64,000 bases of DNA from Sphingobacterium zeae (GTDB taxonomy: Bacteria; Bacteroidota; Bacteroidia; Sphingobacteriales; Sphingobacteriaceae): positions 806,001 through 870,000 of the forward strand of contig NZ_JAUTBA010000001.1 of assembly GCF_030818895.1 (NCBI RefSeq), given 5' to 3'. The notes below the pieces were generated by a model that ran no database searches, was not told the origin of the DNA, and saw nothing but the letters and a program-made list of their open reading frames with translations. Positions 55,201 to 63,741 of the stretch are shown in pieces (the first letter of the stretch is position 1; every line of letters begins with the position of its first letter). A program made the position numbers and the translations under genes.

Positions 55201-55244
55201 CTAAACTATTTTCATATAGCATCTAGCCTCCCTACATCTATAAC

Positions 55245-55276
55245 AAAAAAGGTGTCCAACAGCGGACACCTTTTTT
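55245..55276. terminator. Bidirectional terminator between the lipoprotein gene and glyS
   Basis: AAAAAAGGTGTCC (55245-55257) pairs perfectly with GGACACCTTTTTT (55264-55276), loop of 6. Confidence 0.92.
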
Positions 55277-55293
55277 CTGTTATAGCATTTTGG

Positions 55294-56763
55294 CTATATT
55301 AATTTTTTTAGCATGGTATTCCAACCAGCTAGGTCGTTTATTATTTTTTCAAGATCGGCAATGGCAACACGTTCTTGTGCCATCGTATCGCGATGGCGGA
55401 TCGTGACAGTGTTGTCTTGCAAAGAATCGTAATCAACTGTGATACAAATCGGCGTTCCGATAGCATCCTGACGGCGATAACGTTTTCCGATAGCATCTTT
55501 TTCGTCGTACTGAACATTGTAATCCAGTTTTAGCGTATTCAATATTTCTCGTGCTTTCTCTGGCAAACCATCTTTTTTGGTTAATGGTAAAATTGCAGCT
55601 TTTACCGGAGCCAATGCTGGAGGAAATTTCAATACAACGCGCGAATCTTGTTTTTCTTCCGTCGAAAGGTCTTCCGTTACCAGCGCGTTACACAATACAG
55701 TTAAGAAAAGGCGGTCCAATCCGATGGACGTTTCAATCACATACGGAATGTAGTTTTGATTGATCTCTGGATCAAAATATTGCATTTTCTTTTTAGAAAA
55801 TTCCTGATGTTGTTTCAGGTCAAAATCCGTACGCGAGTGGATACCTTCCACTTCTTTAAAGCCGAATGGGAAGTTGAATTCGATATCAACAGCCGCATTG
55901 GCGTAGTGTGCTAGTTTATCGTGGTCGTGGTAACGGTAGTTGGAAGGATCGAAGCCCAATGCCAAATGCCATTTCAGGCGAGTTTCTTTCCATTTGTTAT
56001 ACCATTCCAATTCCGTGCCTGGGCGGCAGAAAAATTGCATTTCCATTTGCTCGAATTCGCGCATACGCATAATAAACTGACGTGCGATTACTTCATTCCG
56101 GAAAGCTTTACCAATTTGGGCAATACCAAAAGGAATTTTCATACGTCCTGTTTTTTGTACGTTCAGGAAGTTTACGAAAATACCCTGTGCAGTTTCAGGA
56201 CGAAGGTACACTTGATCTGCACCGTCAGCCATAGCACCCATTTGGGTTGCAAACATCAAATTAAATTGGCGTACTTCAGTCCAGTTTTTGGTGCCTGAGA
56301 CTGGGCATACAATGTTATGTTCTTCAATGATACTTTTCAGAGCGGCTAGATCGTCTGCATTCAATGCGGTATTCAACGACTCTAATAGTGCTGTTGCTTC
56401 AGTCGTTTTGCCATCAGCTTCATAACGCGCAATTTTATCTTCGATCAATTGATCTGCACGGTAACGTTTTTTTGAATCTTTATTGTCGATCATCGGATCG
56501 TTGAAACCATCGACGTGACCCGAGGCTTTCCATGTTGTGGGGTGCATAAAAATTGCGGCATCGATACCAACAATGTTCTCGTTCAACTGCACCATGGATT
56601 TCCACCAATAAGTTTTGAGGTTGTTTTTTAGTTCCGAACCCAATTGACCATAATCGTAGACGGCGCTTAATCCGTCATATATTTCGCTCGATTGAAATAC
56701 AAAACCGTATTCCTTCGCGTGTGATACTACACTTTTGAAAAAGTCGTCTGTCTGTTTGCTCAT
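55294..56763 (-). CDS. glyS: Glycine--tRNA ligase, alpha2 single-chain type
   Basis: 489 aa class II synthetase. Motif 2 is in FRNEVIARQFIMRMREFEQMEMQFFCRPG, and motif 3 in VIETSIGLDRLFLTVL. The C-terminal anticodon-binding domain begins VVLKFPPALAPVKAAILPL. The N-terminal FVFQSSEIYDGLSAVYDYGQLGSELKNNLKTYWWKSMV is diagnostic of the eukaryote/archaea-like dimeric form. It charges tRNA-Gly. The TTG at 56772 lies in a TATATTTG box, so ATG 56763 is the start. Confidence 0.96.
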   Translation of the reverse strand: MSKQTDDFFKSVVSHAKEYGFVFQSSEIYDGLSAVYDYGQLGSELKNNLKTYWWKSMVQLNENIVGIDAAIFMHPTTWKASGHVDGFNDPMIDNKDSKKRYRADQLIEDKIARYEADGKTTEATALLESLNTALNADDLAALKSIIEEHNIVCPVSGTKNWTEVRQFNLMFATQMGAMADGADQVYLRPETAQGIFVNFLNVQKTGRMKIPFGIAQIGKAFRNEVIARQFIMRMREFEQMEMQFFCRPGTELEWYNKWKETRLKWHLALGFDPSNYRYHDHDKLAHYANAAVDIEFNFPFGFKEVEGIHSRTDFDLKQHQEFSKKKMQYFDPEINQNYIPYVIETSIGLDRLFLTVLCNALVTEDLSTEEKQDSRVVLKFPPALAPVKAAILPLTKKDGLPEKAREILNTLKLDYNVQYDEKDAIGKRYRRQDAIGTPICITVDYDSLQDNTVTIRHRDTMAQERVAIADLEKIINDLAGWNTMLKKLI

Positions 56764-56769
56764 AAGTGG

Positions 56770-56777
56770 CAAATATA
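56770..56777 (-). promoter_or_regulatory. minus-7-like element TATATTTG before glyS
   Basis: Exact consensus 6 bases before the ATG, in the 32-base gap after bcp. It suggests an internal near-leaderless promoter in addition to read-through from bcp. Confidence 0.5.
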
Positions 56778-56795
56778 GATATAAGTATTTAGATT

Positions 56796-57257
56796 TTAAA
56801 CGCCTAAATCACGGATCTGCTGAGACGCATTTTTGTTATCTACTTTTTTGATAATATGTTGGATAATACCATCTGCGTCAATCACAAAGGTAGTACGTGC
56901 TGTGCCCATATACTTTTTGCCATACATATTCTTTTCGACCCATACACCATAGGCCTCGACGAGTTTCATGTCTTCATCCACAAGCAACTGAAAAGGTAGC
57001 TCATGTTTACTGATGAATTTTTGATGTGATGCCTCATTGTCCACACTTACACCTATGATCTCAAAGCCATCTTTTTTTAACGACTGATAATTATCCCTGA
57101 AGTTGCAGGCTTCTGTCGTACAGCCAGGTGTATTGTCTTTGGGATAAAAATATAAAATAACTTTTTGCCCTTTAAAATCGGAAAGATGGACAGTCTCGCC
57201 ATGTTGATTTTTTGCACTGAAATCCGGTGCTTTCTGTCCTGCTTCTAGTGTTGCCAT
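56796..57257 (-). CDS. bcp: Thioredoxin-dependent thiol peroxidase (bacterioferritin comigratory protein)
   Basis: 153 aa peroxiredoxin of the Bcp/PrxQ group. The peroxidatic Cys is in YFYPKDNTPGCTTEACNFRD, with the resolving Cys five residues later, the standard PrxQ pair. The N-terminal LEAGQKAPDFSAKNQHGETVHLSDFKGQ and the late KKYMGTARTTFVIDADG are intact. It detoxifies hydroperoxides in the cytosol. It lies 32 bases upstream of glyS. Confidence 0.95.
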   Translation of the reverse strand: MATLEAGQKAPDFSAKNQHGETVHLSDFKGQKVILYFYPKDNTPGCTTEACNFRDNYQSLKKDGFEIIGVSVDNEASHQKFISKHELPFQLLVDEDMKLVEAYGVWVEKNMYGKKYMGTARTTFVIDADGIIQHIIKKVDNKNASQQIRDLGV

Positions 57258-57331
57258 AATACGTTGTATTTAGTCATTTAAGATACGATTAATCTCTTAA
57301 AACCGCTGATTTATTGCCGAAAATTAGGACG

Positions 57332-59056
57332 CTATTTCATAAACGAAGCTTCGTATGTCTTTACATTTCCTTTGTTGTCTTTTACTTCGAGTTCAAAGTC
57401 GTGTCTGCCGCTGCTCAGTTCCGGTTCGAAGTCATGCCAAATATGTCTTGTTTTCGGGTCATATTTCATCAAAGCCCATTTCTCATCAATGTAAGCATTA
57501 AAAGTATCTATTCCAGAGAGATTGTCGCTGATGGTAAAATCGATGGAGCGTTGATTGGATACATTCTTGCCGTCGGTCAGGTTCCGCGCAGTGATATTGG
57601 GCGCAATGGTATCGACAGCGATGTAAAAACCACCAAATTCGCGTACGTTGGCTACCACCCAGCCGTTCTCATATTTACCCCCTTGTGCACCGCCATCAGA
57701 AGAAACGATCAAGGCTTTGTCATACAGGTTTTCAGACAGGGTGTAGTCGGGTTTGATCATGAGCTTGTAGTATCCAAAAACCGGTGTATACATGTTGTGG
57801 ATATAGTGCATTGCCGAATAACCCCTTGCCGGTTTTGCTCCTTGTGTATAATTGAAATAAAGGTCGTCATACAATATGTTTTTGCCCATGTAAATACGCG
57901 CATTCTCCGCTTCATATTTGTTTTCCTCGGCATAGTGAAACATTTTAAGCCCCTTCGCATTTGGGCGGCTGATTGACAGGGACGGATTGTTTTGTACCTT
58001 AAAATTCAATTCACTCGTATTTCCTTGGACATCTTTAACCACATATTTTACATCATGAACCTCGTTGTCTTTCAATGTTATTTTACCGAGGTTATCCAAG
58101 TTTTTGAAGATGTTGATCGGGTTGTTTGGATCTTTGAAGCTTTTTTGTACGCGTACCCCTGACTTTTTTAAATAAGGGTAGTCTACGTAAGACTGTATCG
58201 CACGGGTCTGATCAAAAGGAATGGATTCGAACAGTACCGTGCTGATGTTTTTATTATCCAAAAATAGTTCAATCGAATACACGCCATACGTAAAGGAGAT
58301 GCCTCTCCGTTTATCAACGGTGTTAATTCCTAATCCAAAGGTGCCATTCACGGGTATCGGCGCTGTACTCGCTAAGCTATAGGTACCATTGCCGGCCGAC
58401 TTGATCGTTTGATGTCTTCGAGGAGTATTTTCGTCGAATATTTCGGAACCTAAATCGTAGACCGTCATACCGCGGATAATCGGTTTTACACCGTCTGGAA
58501 ACAGCAGGCCAAACAATTGCGGATTAAGCGGCAATTGTGCTTTTGTATCCCGGATCTCGAAATGAAGATGTGGGCCAGCTGAACCACCGGTATTTCCTGA
58601 ATTGGCAATAAATTCACCTTTTCTTACAGGAACTTGGTTGGGTTTGAGAAATACATCGACATCAAAACGTCTTTGTTTGTACTGCTCATCTTTGACGATT
58701 TTTGCAAGATCCGAATTGAAACTTTCGAGGTGCATGTACACCGAAGTATAACCATTCGGATGATCAATGTAAACATAATTGCCCCCACCACCGATTTGTA
58801 CCCGTACACGGGATACAAAACCTTCTGCTGCCGCGTGTACAGGTATATTTATACGTTGTTGTGTACGGTAATCGTCTCCGCCATGAAAATGCGTCGCGCG
58901 CAATTCGCCAAACGATCCCGAAGCCTGCGGAGGAATATCCATGGGTCGTATAAAATAATTCTGTGGATAATTGCGGCTTTTGATAATATCTTGTCCCTTG
59001 ATTAGACCTGTCATGCAGGCCAGCAGGGAGAGCATTGCTATCGTTTTTTTTATCAT
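57332..59056 (-). CDS. M23 family metallopeptidase (LytM-type), exported
   Basis: 574 aa. Signal peptide (IKKTIAMLSLLACMTGLIKG). The peptidase domain lies near the N-terminus (about 45-195): ELRATHFHGGDDY supplies the first zinc His and Asp, YVYIDHPNGYTSVYMHL the middle part, and GNTGGSAGPHLHFEIRD the HxH pair. The remaining about 380 residues are beta-sandwich-like segments (VYDLGSEIFDENTPRR, LKDNEVHDVKYVVKDVQGNTSELNF, SIDFTISDNLSGIDTFNAYIDEKWALMKYD), a domain layout seen in Bacteroidota. It is expected to cut peptidoglycan cross-links. Twelve bases after the FAH gene stop, so cotranscribed. Confidence 0.9.
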   Translation of the reverse strand: MIKKTIAMLSLLACMTGLIKGQDIIKSRNYPQNYFIRPMDIPPQASGSFGELRATHFHGGDDYRTQQRINIPVHAAAEGFVSRVRVQIGGGGNYVYIDHPNGYTSVYMHLESFNSDLAKIVKDEQYKQRRFDVDVFLKPNQVPVRKGEFIANSGNTGGSAGPHLHFEIRDTKAQLPLNPQLFGLLFPDGVKPIIRGMTVYDLGSEIFDENTPRRHQTIKSAGNGTYSLASTAPIPVNGTFGLGINTVDKRRGISFTYGVYSIELFLDNKNISTVLFESIPFDQTRAIQSYVDYPYLKKSGVRVQKSFKDPNNPINIFKNLDNLGKITLKDNEVHDVKYVVKDVQGNTSELNFKVQNNPSLSISRPNAKGLKMFHYAEENKYEAENARIYMGKNILYDDLYFNYTQGAKPARGYSAMHYIHNMYTPVFGYYKLMIKPDYTLSENLYDKALIVSSDGGAQGGKYENGWVVANVREFGGFYIAVDTIAPNITARNLTDGKNVSNQRSIDFTISDNLSGIDTFNAYIDEKWALMKYDPKTRHIWHDFEPELSSGRHDFELEVKDNKGNVKTYEASFMK

Positions 59057-59068
59057 GCTATTTCCCAG

Positions 59069-59680
59069 CTATTTGATTTTACAGCTAAACATCTTCTGTT
59101 CGCCAATGAAACCTTCCAATAAATCGCCGATGGCTACAGATCCGACACCAACTGGAGTTCCGGTGTAAATGAGGTCACCTTTGCGTAGGGTAATAAATTT
59201 GGAGGTGTAGACAATCAGATCTTCGTAGGAAAATATCATATCCTTGGTATTTCCCTGCTGAACTGTTTGCCCATTTTGCTGCAGGGAGAAATCAATCGAA
59301 TTTACTTCCGCAAATTCTTCTTTAGGAATCAAGTTGCTGATGACTGCCGAATGGTCAAATGCTTTTGCCAATTCCCAGGGAAGGCTTTTTGCTTTTAATT
59401 CTTGCTGTACATCCCTGGCGGTAAAGTCAATCCCCAGGCCGACAGCATCGAAATAAGTTGATGCAAATTTTGGTGTCACATGTTTTCCTTCCTTACATAT
59501 CCGAAGGACGACTTCGGTTTCAAACTGGATATTTTTTGAAAATTCAGGATAATAGAAATCTTTGTTATCCTTTAACACCGCAGTATCAGGTTTTAAAAAT
59601 ATAATGGGAGTTTCAGGGACTGGATTATTGAGTTCTTTAGCGTGGTCGATGTAATTGCGACCGATAGCAATTATTTTCAT
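59069..59680 (-). CDS. Fumarylacetoacetate hydrolase (FAH) family protein
   Basis: 203 aa. Short single-domain FAH form, as in YcgM/FAHD1. IIAIGRNYIDHAKELNNPVPETPIIFLKP is the family start. Metal ligands are in FETEVVLRIC (Glu pair) and GLGIDFTARDVQQELKAKSLPWELAKAFD (Asp and Lys). The end, GDLIYTGTPVGVGSVAIGD, is typical. Members hydrolyse or decarboxylate acylpyruvates and oxaloacetate. ATG 59680 is the family start; the frame from 59728 adds 16 unrelated residues. It heads the FAH-M23 operon. Confidence 0.93.
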   Translation of the reverse strand: MKIIAIGRNYIDHAKELNNPVPETPIIFLKPDTAVLKDNKDFYYPEFSKNIQFETEVVLRICKEGKHVTPKFASTYFDAVGLGIDFTARDVQQELKAKSLPWELAKAFDHSAVISNLIPKEEFAEVNSIDFSLQQNGQTVQQGNTKDMIFSYEDLIVYTSKFITLRKGDLIYTGTPVGVGSVAIGDLLEGFIGEQKMFSCKIK

Positions 59681-59791
59681 GATATAAATTTTTAAGGCGA
59701 TGAAGCTTTTAGATTTCTTAGCGAGCACTTAAGCTCGACGTCCATCGCATATCTCTGTTAAGCGGTATTCCTTCTGTATAGCTCACTTCAA

Positions 59792-59822
59792 CAAACTTAG
59801 TAAATGTCCAAACCTTATCCAA
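59792..59822 (-). promoter_or_regulatory. Promoter of the FAH-M23 operon
   Basis: On the minus strand, TTG (complement of 59820-59822), exactly 20 bases, then TAAGTTTG (complement of 59792-59799). Full consensus. The leader to ATG 59680 is about 105 bases. Confidence 0.75.
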
Positions 59823-59874
59823 AAATGATGATAAACAACCTGTATTATCCACTAGGTCAAATGGCCTATTTGCA

Positions 59875-59964
59875 TAGGGTTTAGTTAGGGTTAGCTTAGG
59901 GTTTAGTTAGGGTTTGTTTAGGTATAACCTAATTAAAACCTAACTTAAACCTATCTAAATTCTA
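59875..59964. repeat. Dyad-symmetric array of TAGG(G)TT units with exact 11-bp period
   Basis: Forward units TAGGGTT start at 59875, 59886, 59897 and 59908, with TAGGTAT at 59919. Reverse-complement units AACCTA start at 59926, 59937 and 59948, with a decayed ATTCTA at 59959. All steps are 11 bp and the array is symmetric about 59925, so it is both a direct-repeat array and a large imperfect palindrome. It also contains an exact 18-bp direct repeat with period 22. It lies between divergent genes, 53 bases above the FAH minus-33 box. Likely a protein-binding array; function unknown. Confidence 0.85.
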
Positions 59965-60052
59965 ATTTATTACTAAACTAAATCAAACATTGATGACTAT
60001 TATTTGTTAGGCTGTAAAATAGATTATAGCATTACAATAAAAAGGTTTAAAA

Positions 60053-60688
60053 ATGGCAATATTAGAAGATGGTCCGAATGGTGGTTTTCGTGGTAAAGTG
60101 GGCTCAGTCTATGGGTATAACCTCAATGGCAAATGGGTGATACGCGGTTCGCGTAGAAAAAGTTCCAAACCTCCAACTCACGCGCAATTGACACATCGTG
60201 AAAAAATGAAATTGGCCGGTAAGTTTTGTGGCTGGATAAAGCCTATTGTTAATTTTGGGTATCAATTTGAAGAATCTAAAAAATCGGGGCTTGGGAAATT
60301 TCAGCTTGCACAACAGCAGATTCTCAAAAACGCGATTGATTTGGATGTCGAAAATAGACCTGTTATTAATATGGAAAAAGTGCAGGTATTTGTCGGGGAG
60401 CTCATGTCACCCGAAGGTGTTGAGGCTCGATGGGAGGATGATCTGCTGAAATTACACTGGATACCAAATCCGAAATACAGGGATAGCACTTTTAAATTAA
60501 ATTTGGCCTTGGTGAGTTTGGATAGGGAGGGGGATCTCAAAATGGCTATCGCGGATGCACGGCAGGGTGAATGTACGGTTGAGATCCCGAGATTTAAAAT
60601 GGACAAATTTGATTATCATGTCTACATCGGTTTTTGGGATACCTATCGAGGTGTACTCTCCAATTCGACCTATTGCGGTGTCATTTAA
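60053..60688 (+). CDS. DUF6266 family protein
   Basis: 211 aa, no signal peptide or membrane span. The N-terminal AILEDGPNGGFRGKVGSVYGYNLNGKWVIRGSRRKSSKPPTHAQLTHREKMKLAGKF matches the DUF6266 start, with its Gly-rich turn, K-W-V-x-R-G and the P-T-x-A-Q-L-x-x-R motif. The rest is beta-rich (VEARWEDDLLKLHWIPNPKYRDSTFKLNLALVSL, DYHVYIGFWDTYRGVLSNSTYCGVI). The function of the family is unknown. The 372-base upstream region contains the 11-bp repeat array and no other gene. Confidence 0.85.
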   Translation: MAILEDGPNGGFRGKVGSVYGYNLNGKWVIRGSRRKSSKPPTHAQLTHREKMKLAGKFCGWIKPIVNFGYQFEESKKSGLGKFQLAQQQILKNAIDLDVENRPVINMEKVQVFVGELMSPEGVEARWEDDLLKLHWIPNPKYRDSTFKLNLALVSLDREGDLKMAIADARQGECTVEIPRFKMDKFDYHVYIGFWDTYRGVLSNSTYCGVI

Positions 60689-60711
60689 TAGGATTTTTCA
60701 GCCTACTTGTG

Positions 60712-60719
60712 TATCTTTA
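60712..60719 (+). promoter_or_regulatory. minus-7-like element TATCTTTA before the HAD gene
   Basis: 7 of 8 to TAnnTTTG, 5 bases before ATG 60725; another near-leaderless candidate. No TTG at the expected upstream distance. Confidence 0.45.
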
Positions 60720-60724
60720 ACACT

Positions 60725-61384
60725 ATGGATAAAATTAAGGCAGTGTTATTTGACCTAGACGGAACGTTGATTGATTCGGAATATTTCTATTTCAAAAATT
60801 GGGCGCCGATATTAAAGGATGAATTTAATTTAGTGATCAGCTACGAAGATTGGATTCGTGATTTTGCAGGGCATACTTTAGCACATAATGTCAAACGATT
60901 GGTCGATGACTACGGCTACGATACGACGGAAGAATATATGTGGAAGCGTACACGTGCAGCTTATGCCGATTCCAACATGAGCGACATTGAATTGATGCCG
61001 GATGCCCGGGAAATCTTAACGTTTTTGAAAGAGAGCGGCATTCATATCGGACTTGTCACCTCCAGTTTCCGCAGTACGGTAGATACGGTTTTGGGTAAAC
61101 ATGGGCTTTTGGATTATTTTGAATTTTTCGTTACCCGTGAGTGCGTCGAATTTCCCAAGCCTAATCCTGAGCCTTACCGTTTGGCATTGACGAACTTAAA
61201 CTTAGCAGCGGATAGTTGTGTGGCTATTGAGGATACGATAACTGGAAGTAAATCGGCTTTGGGCGCGGGTATGCGGTTGATTGCGGTGACCAAACAGGAG
61301 GTAGAACGTGCTAGACTAACAGCTGTGGATAACATTGTGGAAAACTTGTCTGAAGCAAAAGCGCTGTTATCACAATGGATTTAA
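60725..61384 (+). CDS. HAD family hydrolase (beta-phosphoglucomutase-like phosphatase)
   Basis: 219 aa. HAD motif I is AVLFDLDGTLIDSE (nucleophile and acid Asp). An alpha-helical cap follows (about 18-85). Motif II is LVTSSF, motif III is in ECVEFPKPNPEPYRLAL (Lys), and motif IV is VAIEDTITGSKSALGAGM. Cap and motifs fit the subfamily I beta-PGM/phosphatase group; the sugar phosphate is not identified. ATG 60725 is preferred over an upstream start at 60707. It begins 36 bases after the DUF6266 stop. Confidence 0.92.
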   Translation: MDKIKAVLFDLDGTLIDSEYFYFKNWAPILKDEFNLVISYEDWIRDFAGHTLAHNVKRLVDDYGYDTTEEYMWKRTRAAYADSNMSDIELMPDAREILTFLKESGIHIGLVTSSFRSTVDTVLGKHGLLDYFEFFVTRECVEFPKPNPEPYRLALTNLNLAADSCVAIEDTITGSKSALGAGMRLIAVTKQEVERARLTAVDNIVENLSEAKALLSQWI

Positions 61385-61471
61385 GGATTTTCGGATAATT
61401 TAATCGTTTTAGCATTTGTATTTTTATTTGGATATACGTAATATTACCGAATTGTAAATGGAATTCTGATT

Positions 61472-61960
61472 ATGAACCGAAGAACCGCGATAAAGCAATT
61501 TTTCATTGTAGCAGGTGGACTGACAATTTTGTCGTCCTGTCTGAATGATGGTGGTGCATCCATTGTATTGAATAAGCTGAAGATTTCGGCGGAGGATGAG
61601 CAGTTTTTGGGCAATCTCGCCGACGTATTGATTCCCAAATCGGATACACCGGGAGGAAAGGATCTGAATCTGCATCTTTTTGTCATCAAAATGGTGGACG
61701 ATTGTGAGTCGCCAGAAAATCAGGCTAAATTTGTTGCAGGTTTCAACGCATTGAAGAAGCGGTTAAATTTAGCAAATGGTCCAGAGACTGCGGCCACATT
61801 GATGGCGTTAAAAGACCAAACCGACGAGAAGGCTTTTTTTGAAACTTTCAAATCACGTGCAATTCAGGGGTATATGAACTCAGAATATGTGATGAAGAAT
61901 AAGGTGATCTATAAACTTATTCCGGGTCCGTATAATGGTGAGGTAAAAGTTAAGGCGTAA
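61472..61960 (+). CDS. Gluconate 2-dehydrogenase subunit 3-like protein
   Basis: 162 aa. The N-terminus MNRRTAIKQFFIVAGGLTILSSC combines a twin-arginine-type pair with a hydrophobic run and a lipobox Cys. It suggests export through Tat with its partner, then lipid anchoring. The rest (ISAEDEQFLGNLADVLIPKSDTPGGKDLNLHLFVIKMVDDC, FFETFKSRAIQGYMNSEYVMKNKVIYKLIPGPYNG) is the gluconate 2-dehydrogenase subunit 3 pattern. It pairs with the GMC oxidoreductase 7 bases downstream, which lacks its own signal and may be exported as a complex. Confidence 0.9.
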   Translation: MNRRTAIKQFFIVAGGLTILSSCLNDGGASIVLNKLKISAEDEQFLGNLADVLIPKSDTPGGKDLNLHLFVIKMVDDCESPENQAKFVAGFNALKKRLNLANGPETAATLMALKDQTDEKAFFETFKSRAIQGYMNSEYVMKNKVIYKLIPGPYNGEVKVKA

Positions 61961-61967
61961 ATAGCAC

Positions 61968-63683
61968 ATGGCAAATTTAAATATTGACAGTGAAAAAAAC
62001 AGGACCTACGATGCTATTGTAATCGGTTCTGGAATTAGCGGGGGATGGTCTGCGAAAGAGTTGTGCGAGAAGGGGTTAAAAACATTGGTGTTGGAACGTG
62101 GACGTGATGTTCAGCATATTAAAGATTACCCAACCACCAATATGATGCCCTGGGAGTTTGAGCATCGGAACGAAATGCCTTTCAAAGTAAAGGAAGAAAA
62201 TCCAGTCGTCAGCAAATGTTATGCATTTCATGAAGATTCAGCACATTTTTTTGTGAAGGACAAAGAGCACCCGTATATTCAGGAGAAACCTTTCGACTGG
62301 ATCAGGGGATACCAGGTGGGCGGTAAATCGCTATTATGGGCGAGACAGACACAACGTTGGTCTGACTTTGATTTCGAAGGCCCTGCCAGAGATGGTTTTG
62401 CTGTAGATTGGCCGATACGTTACGCCGATTTAGCACCTTGGTACAGTTACGTCGAAAAATTTGCCGGTATTGCTGGAAACCACGATGGACTTCCAGAATT
62501 GCCAGATGGTGAGTTTCTGCCCGGGTACCCCTTAAATATTGTTGAAAAGTATTTTAAAGAAAGCGTTCAAAAGAGATTTCCGGAACGCAAGGTGATTTCA
62601 GCACGCTGTGCACATCTCTCTAAACCCAATCCCATTCACATCGAGCAGGGACGCGTACAGTGTCAAAATCGGGTACTTTGCCAGCGCGGATGCCCTTTTG
62701 GTGGATATTTCAGTTCGAATGCCACGACAATTCCTTGGGCCGCAAAGACCGGAAATATGACCTTACGACCATTTTCTGTAGTTCACTCCATCCTGTATGA
62801 TGAACAAAAAGGAAAAGCCGTGGGCGTACGTGTGATTGATACCAATACAAAAGAAGAGATTGATTTTTATGCTAAGCTGATTTTTGTCAATGCGGCGGCA
62901 ATCAATACAAATTTGATCTTATTGAATTCTAAGTCCAACCGCTTTCCAAATGGTTTGGGTAACGATAGTGGCGTTTTAGGCAAATACGTCGCCTTTCATA
63001 ATTATAGTGCGCGTATCTATGCAGAATATGAAGGACTGTTGGATTTTAAAACCGAAGGGCGGAATCCCGCGGGTGGGGGATATATTCCACGTTTCAGGAA
63101 CTTGCACAAACAGGAGACCGACTTTTTAAGGGGGTATGCTGCCGGATTCGGTGCATCGCGTGGTAAACAGTCCGATCGTTCAGGTTTAGGACTTGATCTG
63201 AAAAATAATTTGTTAAATCCCAAATTAGGTGTGTGGCAGGTGGGATCTCACATGATGGGTGAAACCATACCAAAAGAATCAGGGATGGTTTCATTAGACA
63301 GCAGTAAAAAAGATGACTGGGGTATTCCGCTATTAAAAATTGCTGTCGATTATGATGAGAACGATGAAAAAATGAAAAAAGACTACATCGCTGTCATGAC
63401 GGAAATGTTTACAGATGCTGGCTTCACAAATATTCGTCCGGATACACACTGGCAGGCTCCAGGTTTGGATATTCATGAAATGGGCGGTGCACGTATGGGA
63501 CACGATCCGAAGACTTCGGTATTGAACAAATGGAATCAAATGCATGCTGTGAAAAATGTATTTGTCACTGATGGTGCCAGTATGACGTCTACATCAACAC
63601 AAAATCCTTCATTGACGTATATGGCATTTTCGGCACGGGCTGTCGATTATGCGATCAGCGAAATGAAAAAAGGAAATATCTAA
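61968..63683 (+). CDS. GMC family FAD-dependent oxidoreductase
   Basis: 571 aa. The FAD-binding Rossmann motif is AIVIGSGISGGWSAKEL, followed by LVLERG. GGKSLLWARQTQRWSDFDF is the GMC-like substrate-gate region. Near the C-terminus HEMGGARMGHDPKTSVLN and NVFVTDGASMTSTSTQNPSLTYMAFSARA carry the catalytic His and Asn-Pro-Ser/Thr pattern. CQNRVLCQRGCPFGG contains clustered Cys. The long form with a subunit-3 partner resembles membrane sugar or polyol dehydrogenases that feed electrons to cytochromes. The sugar is unknown. No cytochrome c gene is visible before the window ends. Confidence 0.93.
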   Translation: MANLNIDSEKNRTYDAIVIGSGISGGWSAKELCEKGLKTLVLERGRDVQHIKDYPTTNMMPWEFEHRNEMPFKVKEENPVVSKCYAFHEDSAHFFVKDKEHPYIQEKPFDWIRGYQVGGKSLLWARQTQRWSDFDFEGPARDGFAVDWPIRYADLAPWYSYVEKFAGIAGNHDGLPELPDGEFLPGYPLNIVEKYFKESVQKRFPERKVISARCAHLSKPNPIHIEQGRVQCQNRVLCQRGCPFGGYFSSNATTIPWAAKTGNMTLRPFSVVHSILYDEQKGKAVGVRVIDTNTKEEIDFYAKLIFVNAAAINTNLILLNSKSNRFPNGLGNDSGVLGKYVAFHNYSARIYAEYEGLLDFKTEGRNPAGGGYIPRFRNLHKQETDFLRGYAAGFGASRGKQSDRSGLGLDLKNNLLNPKLGVWQVGSHMMGETIPKESGMVSLDSSKKDDWGIPLLKIAVDYDENDEKMKKDYIAVMTEMFTDAGFTNIRPDTHWQAPGLDIHEMGGARMGHDPKTSVLNKWNQMHAVKNVFVTDGASMTSTSTQNPSLTYMAFSARAVDYAISEMKKGNI

Positions 63684-63692
63684 AAGTGCGGT

Positions 63693-63730
63693 ATTGGAGG
63701 AAGATTTTTTTTAAAAAATCTTCCTCCAAT
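63693..63730. terminator. 18-bp perfect inverted repeat after the GMC gene, candidate terminator
   Basis: ATTGGAGGAAGATTTTTT (63693-63710) pairs perfectly with AAAAAATCTTCCTCCAAT (63713-63730) around TT. It follows the stop by 9 bases. The T-run is inside the stem and A-rich sequence follows, so termination would be non-canonical. Confidence 0.6.
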
Positions 63731-63741
63731 AAAAATAAAAT

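Noticed and set aside
57314..57976. Plus-strand ORF of 220 codons opposite the M23 peptidase gene
   Set aside because: Long, but antisense to the end of a clear peptidase gene; rich in Ile, Val, Phe and Cys without any domain pattern and with no promoter or terminator.
59875..59920. Telomere sequence (TTAGGG repeats) or eukaryotic contamination
   Set aside because: The units are 11 bp apart, not 6, with an inverted second half, and the flanks are ordinary Bacteroidota genes.
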